Positions 50,055-59,056 are shown, counted from the first letter of the stretch. The stretch is DNA of 64,000 bases from Clostridiales bacterium (GCA_015055745.1 SVHS01000002.1:62001-126000); one strand, 5' to 3'. Notes: generated by a model not told the origin, from the sequence alone. A program made the numbers and translations.

Positions 50055-51576
50055 CAGCCTCTCCGCCGTTTTCTTGGTCTAGCGGTTTTGTGATAGGGAA
50101 GAATATAGTGTCACGGATATTTTCGCAGTCCAATAAATGATAGATAAATACATCGATACCAAATCCGATACCAGAGATAGGTGGGAAACCATGCTCCATA
50201 GCCAAAATGTACTCTTTATCATAATCCATAGCTTCAGCGTCACCACGTTGTTTTGCACTAGCTTGCTCTTCAAAGTTTCTCTTCTGCTGGATAGGATTTA
50301 CTAGCTCGCTGTATCCTTTCACCATCTCTTGACCGTCGATAACTAACTGGAACATTTCGATAAGTCTATCATCTTTGTCATTATACCTAGCTAGAGGCAC
50401 TACATTTGGATAATTGTAAAGGATAGTAGGCTCGATAATATTTGGTCTCATCTTCCTTTTGTATAATAGGTCAATGATACCACCTACAGTATATTGGTCA
50501 ACCAATTCAAACTCTTCTAGCAAATCTTTTTCTCTTACTAGCTTTTTAAATTCATCTACATCAGTGATATCTAGTACATTAAAGCCCAATATTTCATTTA
50601 ATGTAGCCACATAATCCATGCGAGGGAACTCAGTAGGTAATTCAATCACTCTATCACCAGACTTAAACTCATACTTACCAAATACATAATGACACACTTC
50701 TCTAAACATTTCAGTATAAAACTTGATACTGTCTTCAAAGTCCCAATATGCAGCATAGCTCTCTAGCATAGTAAATTCTTGCAATTTATCTACACACAAG
50801 CCCTCATTTCTAAAGTCTTTTGCTATCTCGAATACTTTGTCAAATCCACAAGCAATGACTCTCTTCAAGAAAGTCTCAGGAGATATTCTCAAGTTCATAT
50901 CCAAGTCGAGCGCATTATGATGAGTCCTAAATGGTTTTGCCAATGCTCCACCTACAGCATTTTGTAATACAGGAGTCTCTACTTCTAAAAAGCCTTTTTT
51001 GATATAGAAATCACGGATAAACTGAGTCACTTTACATCTTATTAGTATAGCATTTCTGCTCTTTTCATTTGATATAATGTCAAGATATCTCTGACGATAT
51101 CTTGCGTCTGTATCTACCAAACCATGAAATTTCTCAGGCAAACCTCTTAGAGCCTTACTCAAAAGCTCAAATGTCTCCACTTGCACAGTCAATTCTCCAG
51201 TCTGAGTGCGCACTAGCTCACCATTGACACCCACAAAGTCACCTATGTCACAAAATTCTTTAAATTTAGCCAAAGCTTCTTCACCCACAATATTCAATGA
51301 AAGACTAATCTGCACACTAGTACGGATAGAGTCAGTAAATTTTGCATCAAAATTGTCACCTATAGCGTAAATCTTGGCAAAAATAAGCTTTCCAAATGTC
51401 CTTTTGAAAGTCATTCTACCTGCCACACTTACCTTAGTGCCAAGCTCGTATTTTTCTAGATCATGTATCTCATGAGTCTTGTGAAATTTTGCCTTATATG
51501 CTTTTTCACCTTGAGATTCCAGCTTATTGATCTTCTCTACCTTGATATCAAATTCACTCAAATTCGTATTTTCCAT
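50044..51576 (-). CDS. lysS: Lysine--tRNA ligase (class II)
   Basis: OB-fold N-terminus, RYRQRYLDII, FLEVETPVLQ, FEIAKDFRNEGL, ISGIGFGIDVFIYHLLD. Confidence 0.96.
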   Translation of the reverse strand: MENTNLSEFDIKVEKINKLESQGEKAYKAKFHKTHEIHDLEKYELGTKVSVAGRMTFKRTFGKLIFAKIYAIGDNFDAKFTDSIRTSVQISLSLNIVGEEALAKFKEFCDIGDFVGVNGELVRTQTGELTVQVETFELLSKALRGLPEKFHGLVDTDARYRQRYLDIISNEKSRNAILIRCKVTQFIRDFYIKKGFLEVETPVLQNAVGGALAKPFRTHHNALDLDMNLRISPETFLKRVIACGFDKVFEIAKDFRNEGLCVDKLQEFTMLESYAAYWDFEDSIKFYTEMFREVCHYVFGKYEFKSGDRVIELPTEFPRMDYVATLNEILGFNVLDITDVDEFKKLVREKDLLEEFELVDQYTVGGIIDLLYKRKMRPNIIEPTILYNYPNVVPLARYNDKDDRLIEMFQLVIDGQEMVKGYSELVNPIQQKRNFEEQASAKQRGDAEAMDYDKEYILAMEHGFPPISGIGFGIDVFIYHLLDCENIRDTIFFPITKPLDQENGGEADED

Positions 51577-51617
51577 ATTTGCTCCTATTCCCTTATTTTA
51601 TAGATTTTTTCGGTGTA

Positions 51618-51646
51618 ATTATATCAATTTGTCACCTAAATGTCAA
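51618..51646 (-). promoter_or_regulatory. Consensus sigma-A promoter for lysS
   Basis: TTGACA-17 nt-TATAAT on the minus strand. Confidence 0.75.
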
Positions 51647-51782
51647 TGTTTTATATTATATTTATTTGATAAACAAATAACTCTCAGGCTTCGCGGAAAA
51701 TGTTTGCCAGAGCGACTTTAGCTTTATCTACCTAAGTGAAAGGTAAATTCCTCGAGTACCCACTGACTCAATACGCTATAAA

Positions 51783-51810
51783 AAAAATTAAGAATATATT
51801 TCTTAACTTT
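51783..51810 (-). terminator. Terminator of the XRE regulator gene
   Basis: TTAAGAA-ATATA-TTCTTAA-TTTTTTTT on the minus strand. Confidence 0.75.
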
Positions 51811-52107
51811 TTACTTCTTTAGTCCTGCTATAAAGCCTACGACTTTGGCACAGTCAGTGTCGCTCAATGTCTCTATGAGAGCTATCGCCTCTTGCTGACT
51901 CTCAGTGTATCTATATGACTTTTCTCGTATCAGGCTATCCAAACTTGTGTGAAATAAGTCTGCCAATTTTACCAATATCTCACTACTCGGCTCTGTCACA
52001 CCACTCTCATAATTACAATACGTTTTTTGACTGACTCCGATAATATTCGCTACTTCTTGTTGAGATAATTTTAAATTATTTCTATATTGTTTTAATCTCA
52101 TTTTCAT
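51811..52107 (-). CDS. XRE-family HTH transcriptional regulator
   Basis: 'MRLKQYRNNLKLSQQEVANIIGVSQKTYCNYESGVTEPSSEILVKLADLFHTSLDSL'. Confidence 0.93.
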   Translation of the reverse strand: MKMRLKQYRNNLKLSQQEVANIIGVSQKTYCNYESGVTEPSSEILVKLADLFHTSLDSLIREKSYRYTESQQEAIALIETLSDTDCAKVVGFIAGLKK

Positions 52108-52195
52108 ACTCCAAAAGTATTTTATGACACCAATAATGAGTTTGCAATTTTTTACAAATTTTATATTATTTTTAGTAAAATTTTACCATTTTTGT

Positions 52196-52224
52196 TTGAC
52201 TTTTAGTAATTTATTTCTTATAAT
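52196..52224 (+). promoter_or_regulatory. Sigma-A promoter of the 95-aa Cys-rich protein gene
   Basis: TTGACT-17 nt-TATAAT. Confidence 0.7.
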
Positions 52225-52264
52225 ATTTTTATATTAGTAATTTTTTACTACAAAAGGAGTTAAT

Positions 52265-52552
52265 ATGAAATTTGATGTTTGTAAAAATTGCAAGTATTTT
52301 GAGAGGCATTATGTCTTGATGGAAGGTGGTAGATATATGGTACACTCTATTGATGATGGGCATTGCAAGAAATCTTATACTCTAAGAACTAAGGCAAACT
52401 GTGGGTGCTATGAGGAAGAAGATAAAAGCCACGAAAGAAAGCAGGTAGATGTACTGCGCTCTGCTCAAGCATTTAAGAGGTATTGCAAATATACCATGGG
52501 GCAGATAGACTCTCTCATCGCACTAGTAAAAGACAATCAAAAAAAGGCGTAA
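52265..52552 (+). CDS. Small Cys-rich hypothetical protein (95 aa), divergent from an XRE regulator
   Basis: AAAAGGAGT RBS upstream of ATG; 'CKNCKYFERHY...DDGHCKKSYTLRTKANCGCYEEE'. Confidence 0.75.
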   Translation: MKFDVCKNCKYFERHYVLMEGGRYMVHSIDDGHCKKSYTLRTKANCGCYEEEDKSHERKQVDVLRSAQAFKRYCKYTMGQIDSLIALVKDNQKKA

Positions 52553-52564
52553 TCGCCTTTTTTC
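52540..52564. terminator. Bidirectional terminator
   Basis: AAAAAGGCG-TAAT-CGCCTTTTT. Confidence 0.85.
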
Positions 52565-52570
52565 TATATA

Positions 52571-53290
52571 TTATCTCTTAAAAATTGGCTTAACCACCAC
52601 GTGACGCTTTTCACCCTCACCTGTAGACTCTGTAGTGACATCTTCCCTGTCTTGAAGAGTAGTGTGTACTATCCTTCTCTCGTATGCATTCATCGGGTCT
52701 AGGTGAATATTCCTTTCTATCTTGATAGCCTGCTCAGCAGTCCTATTCGCGATATCGATGATAGACTGATTTCTATTCGCCTTATATCCATCTATATCTA
52801 GATACAATCTGATAGCTCCCTCACCTCTAGTCTTTAGACCAGACAAAAGCATTTGCAATGCTTGTAGATTATCTCCATGGAAACCAATGAGCTTACCTAG
52901 CTTTTCACCATGAAGAGAGAAAGTCACTTCATTTTCTCCTGCACTTACTTCGCAAGTAGCATTTTCGTCTAGCATCTTAGCTAACCCTAATAAAAACTCT
53001 TTTCCTCGCTCTTGTAGTCTAGTAGAGTCAAAGATTTTCTTCTTTTTCTCCTCAGTCTCCACTGGAGTCTCAGCAGTCTCTACCTTTTCTTCTATTACTG
53101 GAGTCTCTGTTGTTGTCTCTTCTGATACTACCTCAGGCTCTTCTCCCCAAGAAAGGATTACTACCGCTTTTTTGAAAAGACCGCCCTCTTCCACTACCTT
53201 TACATTTACTTCTTCTCGCTTCATACCGCATTCCAAAAGTCCATTTTGGATAGCGATCTCCACGCTTTTTCCTGTAGCCTCTATTTGCAT
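52571..53290 (-). CDS. jag: Jag/KhpB RNA-binding protein (Jag_N, KH, R3H)
   Basis: 'LGKLIGFHGDNLQALQMLLSGL' KH and 'MNAYERRIVHTTLQDREDVTTESTGEGEKRHVVVKP' R3H; downstream of yidC. Confidence 0.94.
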   Translation of the reverse strand: MQIEATGKSVEIAIQNGLLECGMKREEVNVKVVEEGGLFKKAVVILSWGEEPEVVSEETTTETPVIEEKVETAETPVETEEKKKKIFDSTRLQERGKEFLLGLAKMLDENATCEVSAGENEVTFSLHGEKLGKLIGFHGDNLQALQMLLSGLKTRGEGAIRLYLDIDGYKANRNQSIIDIANRTAEQAIKIERNIHLDPMNAYERRIVHTTLQDREDVTTESTGEGEKRHVVVKPIFKR

Positions 53291-53304
53291 TTCTATTCTC
53301 CTTC

Positions 53305-54327
53305 CTATTTCTTGTAATTTCTGCTATATTCCACTACTTCGACATTCTTTTGGATCACAATGTCGTCATCTTTGCCACTCTTTGGCTTCATGATAAGAGA
53401 TAGCACCGTAGATATCAGTGCCGTCATCAATGAGTTTACGATGATATATAGTGTAAACACTACGTTTGACGTCATAGCCAATATTATCATAGTGATAGGA
53501 ATGACAGCCATCATTACTTTGTTCATCATGTTTAGTTTTTGACCTTTTGGTGTCATCAACTTAGCTGACAATAGCTGTGTCAAGAAAGAAATCACAGCAG
53601 ATAGTATAATCAATACATAATAACCATTGACTTGAGTTTTTTCTCCATCAATAGTAGTAGTGATGAAGTTATAAATCTTTTGTTCTTCTGCTTTTTTAGT
53701 ATCATTCATGCCATTAGCATAAGTATTGAAATCTATAAACTGAGTATCATTAGTATCTGATTTCCATACATTTTTTACCCATAGCCATGAGTTTTGACGA
53801 GAGACTTCATCATACTTTTTCTCGATAACGATAGTCAATTCTTCTTTCTCGTCATCTGTGAGAGTATCAAATTCTTTCTCGCCCACTACTTCTGTGTAAG
53901 CAGATTTTAGGTCATTGTATGATTGATACAATTTGTCATTACCATAATCTCTAAGACTGCCATATAGCGTAAAGAATACTACAAGAGATAATCCCATAGT
54001 GATAAGCATAGAAAAACACATACCACCCATATTAAAATTATATTTTTTATACAATTTCGCCGTCTCTTCATTTACTTTAGCTTTGTCATTACCATACTTG
54101 GCTTGAATCTTCGCCATTTCTGGTTGCATAGCAGTCATAAATCTTTGCTGTTTTTTTGAAGATATTCGCTGATAGACATCTAATGGAGTCATTATTAGCT
54201 TTAAGCAAATAGTGAATACAATAATGGCCCAGCCATAATTGACTATCCAATTTGCAAAAAGGTTAATAATATTAGTCCACAAATCATTCTTAGCGAGTAT
54301 CATGCTAACATTATTTAACATTTCCAT
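53305..54327 (-). CDS. yidC: Membrane protein insertase YidC/SpoIIIJ
   Basis: 'YGWAIIVFTICLKLIMTPLDVYQRISSKKQQRFMTAMQPEMAKIQAKYGND' and the rpmH-rnpA-yidD-yidC-jag order. Confidence 0.94.
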   Translation of the reverse strand: MEMLNNVSMILAKNDLWTNIINLFANWIVNYGWAIIVFTICLKLIMTPLDVYQRISSKKQQRFMTAMQPEMAKIQAKYGNDKAKVNEETAKLYKKYNFNMGGMCFSMLITMGLSLVVFFTLYGSLRDYGNDKLYQSYNDLKSAYTEVVGEKEFDTLTDDEKEELTIVIEKKYDEVSRQNSWLWVKNVWKSDTNDTQFIDFNTYANGMNDTKKAEEQKIYNFITTTIDGEKTQVNGYYVLIILSAVISFLTQLLSAKLMTPKGQKLNMMNKVMMAVIPITMIILAMTSNVVFTLYIIVNSLMTALISTVLSLIMKPKSGKDDDIVIQKNVEVVEYSRNYKK

Positions 54328-54596
54328 TTATAATTTCCTAATAAATTTAATTTTGGATAATCCACTCCTCCGTGTGTGTTGGGTCTACATTTTAATAGTC
54401 TCTTAAATGCCAAAAATCCACCCCAGATCGCACCAAACTCGCGGATACTATCCCACGCATACTGGCTACAAGTAGGCACAAAATGACAGCTACGCCCACC
54501 TTTCGCCACACTCAAGACTTTGCGATAAATAAATATCAAAAACAAACATATGAGAGTCAATGGATATGTCAAGACATAATAAATCTTAAACATCAC
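54315..54596 (-). CDS. yidD: Membrane protein insertion efficiency factor YidD
   Basis: 'CHFVPTCSQYAWDSIREFGAIWGGFLAFKRLLKCRP'. Confidence 0.95.
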   Translation of the reverse strand: MMFKIYYVLTYPLTLICLFLIFIYRKVLSVAKGGRSCHFVPTCSQYAWDSIREFGAIWGGFLAFKRLLKCRPNTHGGVDYPKLNLLGNYKWKC

Positions 54597-54933
54597 TTTC
54601 CCTCATTAGTCCTTGCTTTTTCAATACTCGCATTAGCTCGAGCTCAATCTCATCAGATTTTTTGTCTCGTATAGTTTCTTTGGCTGTGATGACATAATTT
54701 TTGATAGCAAATTTGTCAATATTTAGCCTGCAAGCCTCACTAATAATGCGTTTTACTCGACTCCTCACCACACTATTGCCGACTTGCTTTGAGACAGATA
54801 TACCTATCTGGGCATACGGACGATACGCCTTGACGAAATGTATCGTAAAACTGGACGAATGCGCCACTTCACCCTTTTTGTAGATATAATTAAACTCTTT
54901 CTTTTTCTTTAATCGATTGATTCTTTTTAACAT
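54586..54933 (-). CDS. rnpA: Ribonuclease P protein component
   Basis: 'RLKKKKEFNYIYKKG...IGISVSKQVGNSVVRSRVKRIISEA'. Confidence 0.95.
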   Translation of the reverse strand: MLKRINRLKKKKEFNYIYKKGEVAHSSSFTIHFVKAYRPYAQIGISVSKQVGNSVVRSRVKRIISEACRLNIDKFAIKNYVITAKETIRDKKSDEIELELMRVLKKQGLMRESDV

Positions 54934-54938
54934 AATTT

Positions 54939-55073
54939 TTACTTAGTAAGTTCTTTCTTACCTTTGTTTCTACGACGCTTCAATACTCTTCTACCAGATA
55001 GAGTCTTCATTCTAGCTCTAAAGCCATGAACTTTACTGCGTTGTCTTTTCTTTGGCTGATAAGTTTGTTTCAT
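54939..55073 (-). CDS. rpmH: 50S ribosomal protein L34
   Basis: Manual translation: [44 protein letters not shown]; absent from the ORF track because it is only 44 aa. Confidence 0.97.
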   Translation of the reverse strand: MKQTYQPKKRQRSKVHGFRARMKTLSGRRVLKRRRNKGKKELTK

Positions 55074-55266
55074 GAAAAAAATCTCCTTTTAATAGTTTCT
55101 CATAGGATATTTGCTAAAAGGATATTCCTGATGGAAAGAGCGAGTATTCGCTGTGGACTGCAATAATATTTCCTATACTCTCCACTATATCAAAAAAAAA
55201 TACCAATGTCAATAATTCACAAAAAAAAGAAGAGTAAATCTATACTCTTTTGAATTTCCGAACTTT

Positions 55267-55354
55267 TGGCGCAGAGAACAGGATTCGAACCTGCGGACGC
55301 TTTCACATCACACGATTTCCAATCGTGCTCTTTCGACCACTCAGACATCTCTGC
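55267..55354 (-). tRNA. tRNA-Ser (anticodon GGA), CCA encoded
   Basis: GCAGAGATGTCTGAGTGGTCGAAAGAGCACGATTGGAAATCGTGTGATGTGAAAGCGTCCGCAGGTTCGAATCCTGTTCTCTGCGCCA on the minus strand, with class II variable arm. Confidence 0.95.
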
Positions 55355-55414
55355 ATGCTGACATTGTAATCAATTATTTAAATTTTGTCAATTATACTAC
55401 TAAATTTTTAGAAA

Positions 55415-55454
55415 CAAAAAGTTATCCACAAAACACAATAAATTGTGGATAACT
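55415..55454 (-). terminator. dnaN terminator-like hairpin composed of two inverted DnaA boxes
   Basis: Minus strand AGTTATCCACAA-N11-TTGTGGATAACT-TTTTGTTTC; each 12-bp arm contains TTATCCACA. Confidence 0.75.
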
Positions 55455-55469
55455 CAGATCTAAAACACA

Positions 55470-56567
55470 TTATCTAGCTTTTACAGGAAGTATCAAGAAT
55501 ACAAAATCTTCGCCCTCACATGGAGTAATTACACATGGCTGTATAGCACTATTGAGGTTCATTTTTACATACTGATTATCTACTACACGAAGGCAGTCGC
55601 TAAAGTACTTAGAATTGAATGAAATATTAAGGTCATTTCCTTTGACTCCGACTGTAATATTTTCTCTAGTATTACCTATCTCACTATTTGATGTAAGCAT
55701 CAAATTTTTCTCTTTAATGTCAAATTTTACTAGATTATTTTTGTCTATCCTAGACAATACACTAGCTCTATCTATAGCGTCCTCGAGCTGCTCTTTATTG
55801 ATAGTCACTACAGTAGAAAAATCTTTTGGTACAATCTGCTTATAATTGATAAATTGACCGTCTATTAGACGATTTATCACTATAGTATCACCCAAATCCA
55901 CCATGATATTATTTGAATGCACGTACACCTTGATATTGCCATCATTATCCATCATTTTGATGATTTCATAGATATTTTTACCAGGTACGATAATCTTAAA
56001 GTCAGCTGTACTATTAAGCAAAGTCTTATTCGCAATACTCAATCTACAGCCATCTACAGCCACAGCTTTGATATTATTGCCAGTGGTCTCTATCAATATA
56101 CCCTTTAGTATCGGTCTACTATCATCTTGAGCCACAGCATAATACACAGAATTTATCAATGCTTTAAAATCTTCCTTGCTAAGCTCAAAGAAATTGTCTT
56201 TTTCCACCTCTTTGATCTGAGGAAATTCACTAATCTCCATGCATTGTAGACAACCCTCACTATCTGTGTATGAAATCTTTAGCTGATTTTTCTCATTTAA
56301 TTCACATTCTATCTGCTCATTAGTAAGCTTACGGATATACTCTCCAAACAATCTACCAGGTACCACTGTCTCTCCAGCGTTGTCTACCTCTGCTCTGATA
56401 GTCTTCTCTACACTCATTTCTAGGTCAGTAGCGGACAAAATAAGCTTGTCATCAGCGCATACCATCTTGATACCCTCGAGTATCTGAGAGGTGGTCTTGC
56501 TACTGATAGCTTTAGATACTACACTTATTGCATCGCTTAGCTCTAGCCCATCACATCTAAATCTCAT
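55470..56567 (-). CDS. dnaN: DNA polymerase III beta sliding clamp
   Basis: Full-length clamp; 'VSKAISSKTTSQILEGIKM', 'DSRPILKGILIE', C-terminal 'FLILPVKAR'. Confidence 0.97.
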   Translation of the reverse strand: MRFRCDGLELSDAISVVSKAISSKTTSQILEGIKMVCADDKLILSATDLEMSVEKTIRAEVDNAGETVVPGRLFGEYIRKLTNEQIECELNEKNQLKISYTDSEGCLQCMEISEFPQIKEVEKDNFFELSKEDFKALINSVYYAVAQDDSRPILKGILIETTGNNIKAVAVDGCRLSIANKTLLNSTADFKIIVPGKNIYEIIKMMDNDGNIKVYVHSNNIMVDLGDTIVINRLIDGQFINYKQIVPKDFSTVVTINKEQLEDAIDRASVLSRIDKNNLVKFDIKEKNLMLTSNSEIGNTRENITVGVKGNDLNISFNSKYFSDCLRVVDNQYVKMNLNSAIQPCVITPCEGEDFVFLILPVKAR

Positions 56568-56579
56568 AATTCTCCTCTT

Positions 56580-57260
56580 TGTCTTGACTTTGTCCCCTAA
56601 CCCAAAATCATATTACAAAACTATACTACCAAAAGCAAGTGAATATGTCAAATATTTTGACTTATTTTCAAGAAAAATTTTGAATCTTTTTTATACCAAA
56701 AGTTATCCACATTTCCACCAAATTTATACCTGATTTTTTTGAGCATATTAATATATATTATATAATAAATTATTTAAAAATCTAATATCAAATAAAATAA
56801 TAAAAATATATAAATTTTAAGTATCAAATAATTTAAAAAATACTATTTTATAGCGTGTTTTAACAAATAAATTTAATTTATAATTAAATAATTATTTATC
56901 AAATTTTAACTTAAAAAATTAAATAAAATTTATCAAAAATGTTACTAAAAAATTTAATTTCGCAGTCGCATACACAGGCGATTTATTTTATAAATTTTTT
57001 TAATTTTTGATAGTGATTTTTCTATTAATTTTTGTGGAAAAGTGGACAACTTTATAAAACACAATATTTAGTGGTGTCTTGTTTCATTTTCGACATTTTT
57101 CATACAATTTTTATCCACAATCGATGTGTTTAAGTCTGTAGATAAAAATGTAGACAAATATAAAATTGATGTGGACAACCTATAAAATCGCCCAGGAAAC
57201 ACAATCTTACAAAACTTTTCTCGCACTTATTGACTTATTTAGATATTTATTATATAATAT
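56580..57260. other. oriC: Probable oriC region between divergent dnaN and dnaA
   Basis: AT-rich spacer of about 0.7 kb; DnaA boxes TTATCCACA at 56703-56711 and 57111-57119, near-consensus TGTGGACAA at 57170-57178; very AT-rich stretch at about 56740-56960. Confidence 0.75.
57230..57258 (+). promoter_or_regulatory. dnaA promoter
   Basis: TTGACT-17 nt-TATAAT just upstream of dnaA. Confidence 0.7.
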
Positions 57261-57275
57261 AGTTAGGAGTGGATT

Positions 57276-58625
57276 ATGTTTTTACTTGACCAATGGAAGA
57301 AAGTATTAAACAAGCTCGAAAATGAAGTGACAGCTGTGACATTCGATCTATGGATTAATACTCTTACACCTATTCAATACGCAAATGATGAATTAATTCT
57401 TATGGCGCCTAGTATCAATGCTAAAAATCAGGTAAATCAGCCTGGTATATTTGAAAAGATTACAAAATGTGTACGTCAGGAGTTTACCCCATACACATTC
57501 GTCAGAGTCACAGAAAAGCAAGAATATGAGGAGAATATTCGTAGACAAGAAGAAGAGCTAGACAAGATAATGAAAGATTCTCCAAACATGAAATTTAAAT
57601 TTAATCAAAAATACACATTTTCAAATTTTGTAGTCGGAAAATCAAATCAAGTAGTATGCGCGGCGATGCAAAGTGTGGCAGAGAATCCTTGTCAAAAATT
57701 CAATCCATTGTTTATCTATGGTGGTGTAGGATTGGGCAAGACACACTTATTACATGCAGTTGGAAATTATCTAAACGAGCATAGACCTGACTTAAATGTC
57801 TTGTATGTCACTTGTGAGAAGTTTACAAATGACTATGTAGACTCGATTAGAAATGGAAAAGAAAAATCAAATCTCGATTTTAGAGACAAGTATCGTAGCG
57901 TAGATGTGCTGATGATTGATGATATTCAGTTTATTAGCAACAAAATGGGTATACAGGAAGAATTCTTCCATACCTTCAATGATCTTTATCAAAACAACAA
58001 ACAAATAATCATAGCTTCTGATCGTTCACCTAAAGACATGAGCGCTTTAGAGGAAAGACTTCGTAGTAGATTTAGCAGTGGACTTATCCAAGATATCCAA
58101 GAGCCAGACTATGAGACTAAAGTAGCTATTATCAAAAAGAAATGTAGTCAAGAGGGTTATCTTGTAGATGACAATGTGATAGATTTCATTGCTCAGAAGA
58201 CGGGTACAAACATTCGTGAGATGGAAGGTATATTATCAAAAGTCGTTTTCTACTCTAGTCTTCTCGGAAAATCTCATGCTAGTATGGAAGATGCCCATGA
58301 AGCTCTTAAAGATTATGGTGAGACTGAAAGGACTGATCTAGACGCTGATAGGATATTACGTACAGTATGTGATTTCTTCAAAGTGACTAAAGAAGACCTT
58401 ATAGGTAAAAAGAAGAATAAAGAAATCGTAGAGCCTAGACAAATGTGTATATATCTTATCAACGATATGTTGAATATACCTCTTACAGCTATTGGTGCAA
58501 TATTCGGTGGACGAGACCATACGACTATTATGCATGCTAGAGACAAAATATCAAATCAAGTAAAAATTAATCCACATATCCGTACACTTGTAAACGATAT
58601 CAAATCTCAATTACTTAAATATTAA
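57276..58625 (+). CDS. dnaA: Chromosomal replication initiator protein DnaA
   Basis: 'NPLFIYGGVGLGKTHLLHAVGN', 'VLMIDDIQFIS', 'IGAIFGGRDHTTIMHARDKI'. Confidence 0.99.
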   Translation: MFLLDQWKKVLNKLENEVTAVTFDLWINTLTPIQYANDELILMAPSINAKNQVNQPGIFEKITKCVRQEFTPYTFVRVTEKQEYEENIRRQEEELDKIMKDSPNMKFKFNQKYTFSNFVVGKSNQVVCAAMQSVAENPCQKFNPLFIYGGVGLGKTHLLHAVGNYLNEHRPDLNVLYVTCEKFTNDYVDSIRNGKEKSNLDFRDKYRSVDVLMIDDIQFISNKMGIQEEFFHTFNDLYQNNKQIIIASDRSPKDMSALEERLRSRFSSGLIQDIQEPDYETKVAIIKKKCSQEGYLVDDNVIDFIAQKTGTNIREMEGILSKVVFYSSLLGKSHASMEDAHEALKDYGETERTDLDADRILRTVCDFFKVTKEDLIGKKKNKEIVEPRQMCIYLINDMLNIPLTAIGAIFGGRDHTTIMHARDKISNQVKINPHIRTLVNDIKSQLLKY

Positions 58626-58655
58626 AAAAGTCGACCAGTATCGGTCGATTTTTTT
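58624..58655 (+). terminator. dnaA terminator
   Basis: TCGACC-AGTAT-CGGTCGA followed by a T run. Confidence 0.85.
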
Positions 58656-58849
58656 TGTTTTATGAATAGTTTTTGAATTTGTTTTATAAAAAAATTATTA
58701 GATTGTATTTAATAAAATAATAAAATTTTAAAAATTTTCGATTATTTTCGATAAATTTTGACATATTTCGTATCAATTTCTGACAATTTTAAAAATTTTT
58801 ATCAATACAATATTTTAGCATTTGGTGGTAAAAATATAAATAACTTGAC

Positions 58850-59056
58850 TCAAAAGAGATTCTTAGTATCATCTTTATTTAAAGAAATTAAAAATCCGTC
58901 TTTATCGCAAGTAAAATCGCAGTCGTCATTTGAACATCGAAATACTTGATCCGAGTCGTCCCAATATACTTTTTCATTACAATCAGGACAGCAAAAATTT
59001 TTACATATATTAAAACGTATTCTTCTTTGGTTGGATCTAATTAGTTTTTTTAGCAT
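58850..59056 (-). CDS. Small zinc-ribbon protein (68 aa)
   Basis: 'MLKKLIRSNQRRIRFNICKNFCCPDCNEKVYWDDSDQVFRCSNDDCDFTCDKDGFL'; ATG at 59056 preferred over the upstream TTG at 59119. Confidence 0.6.
   Translation of the reverse strand: MLKKLIRSNQRRIRFNICKNFCCPDCNEKVYWDDSDQVFRCSNDDCDFTCDKDGFLISLNKDDTKNLF

Noticed and set aside
51681-51712. Resemblance to glycine riboswitch (CTCTCAGGC on plus) or c-di-GMP-I riboswitch (GGCAAAC...CGCGAAGCC on minus)
   Set aside because: Only short motif matches; the required helices (for example P1b with its GNRA loop) are absent and the downstream gene context does not fit
35513-53344. Treating every TTCGACA/TGTCGAA occurrence as a Spo0A site (for example 53338-53344 inside yidC)
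   Set aside because: A 7-mer occurs by chance several times in 64 kb; only intergenic or start-proximal, suitably placed copies are reported, and at modest interest
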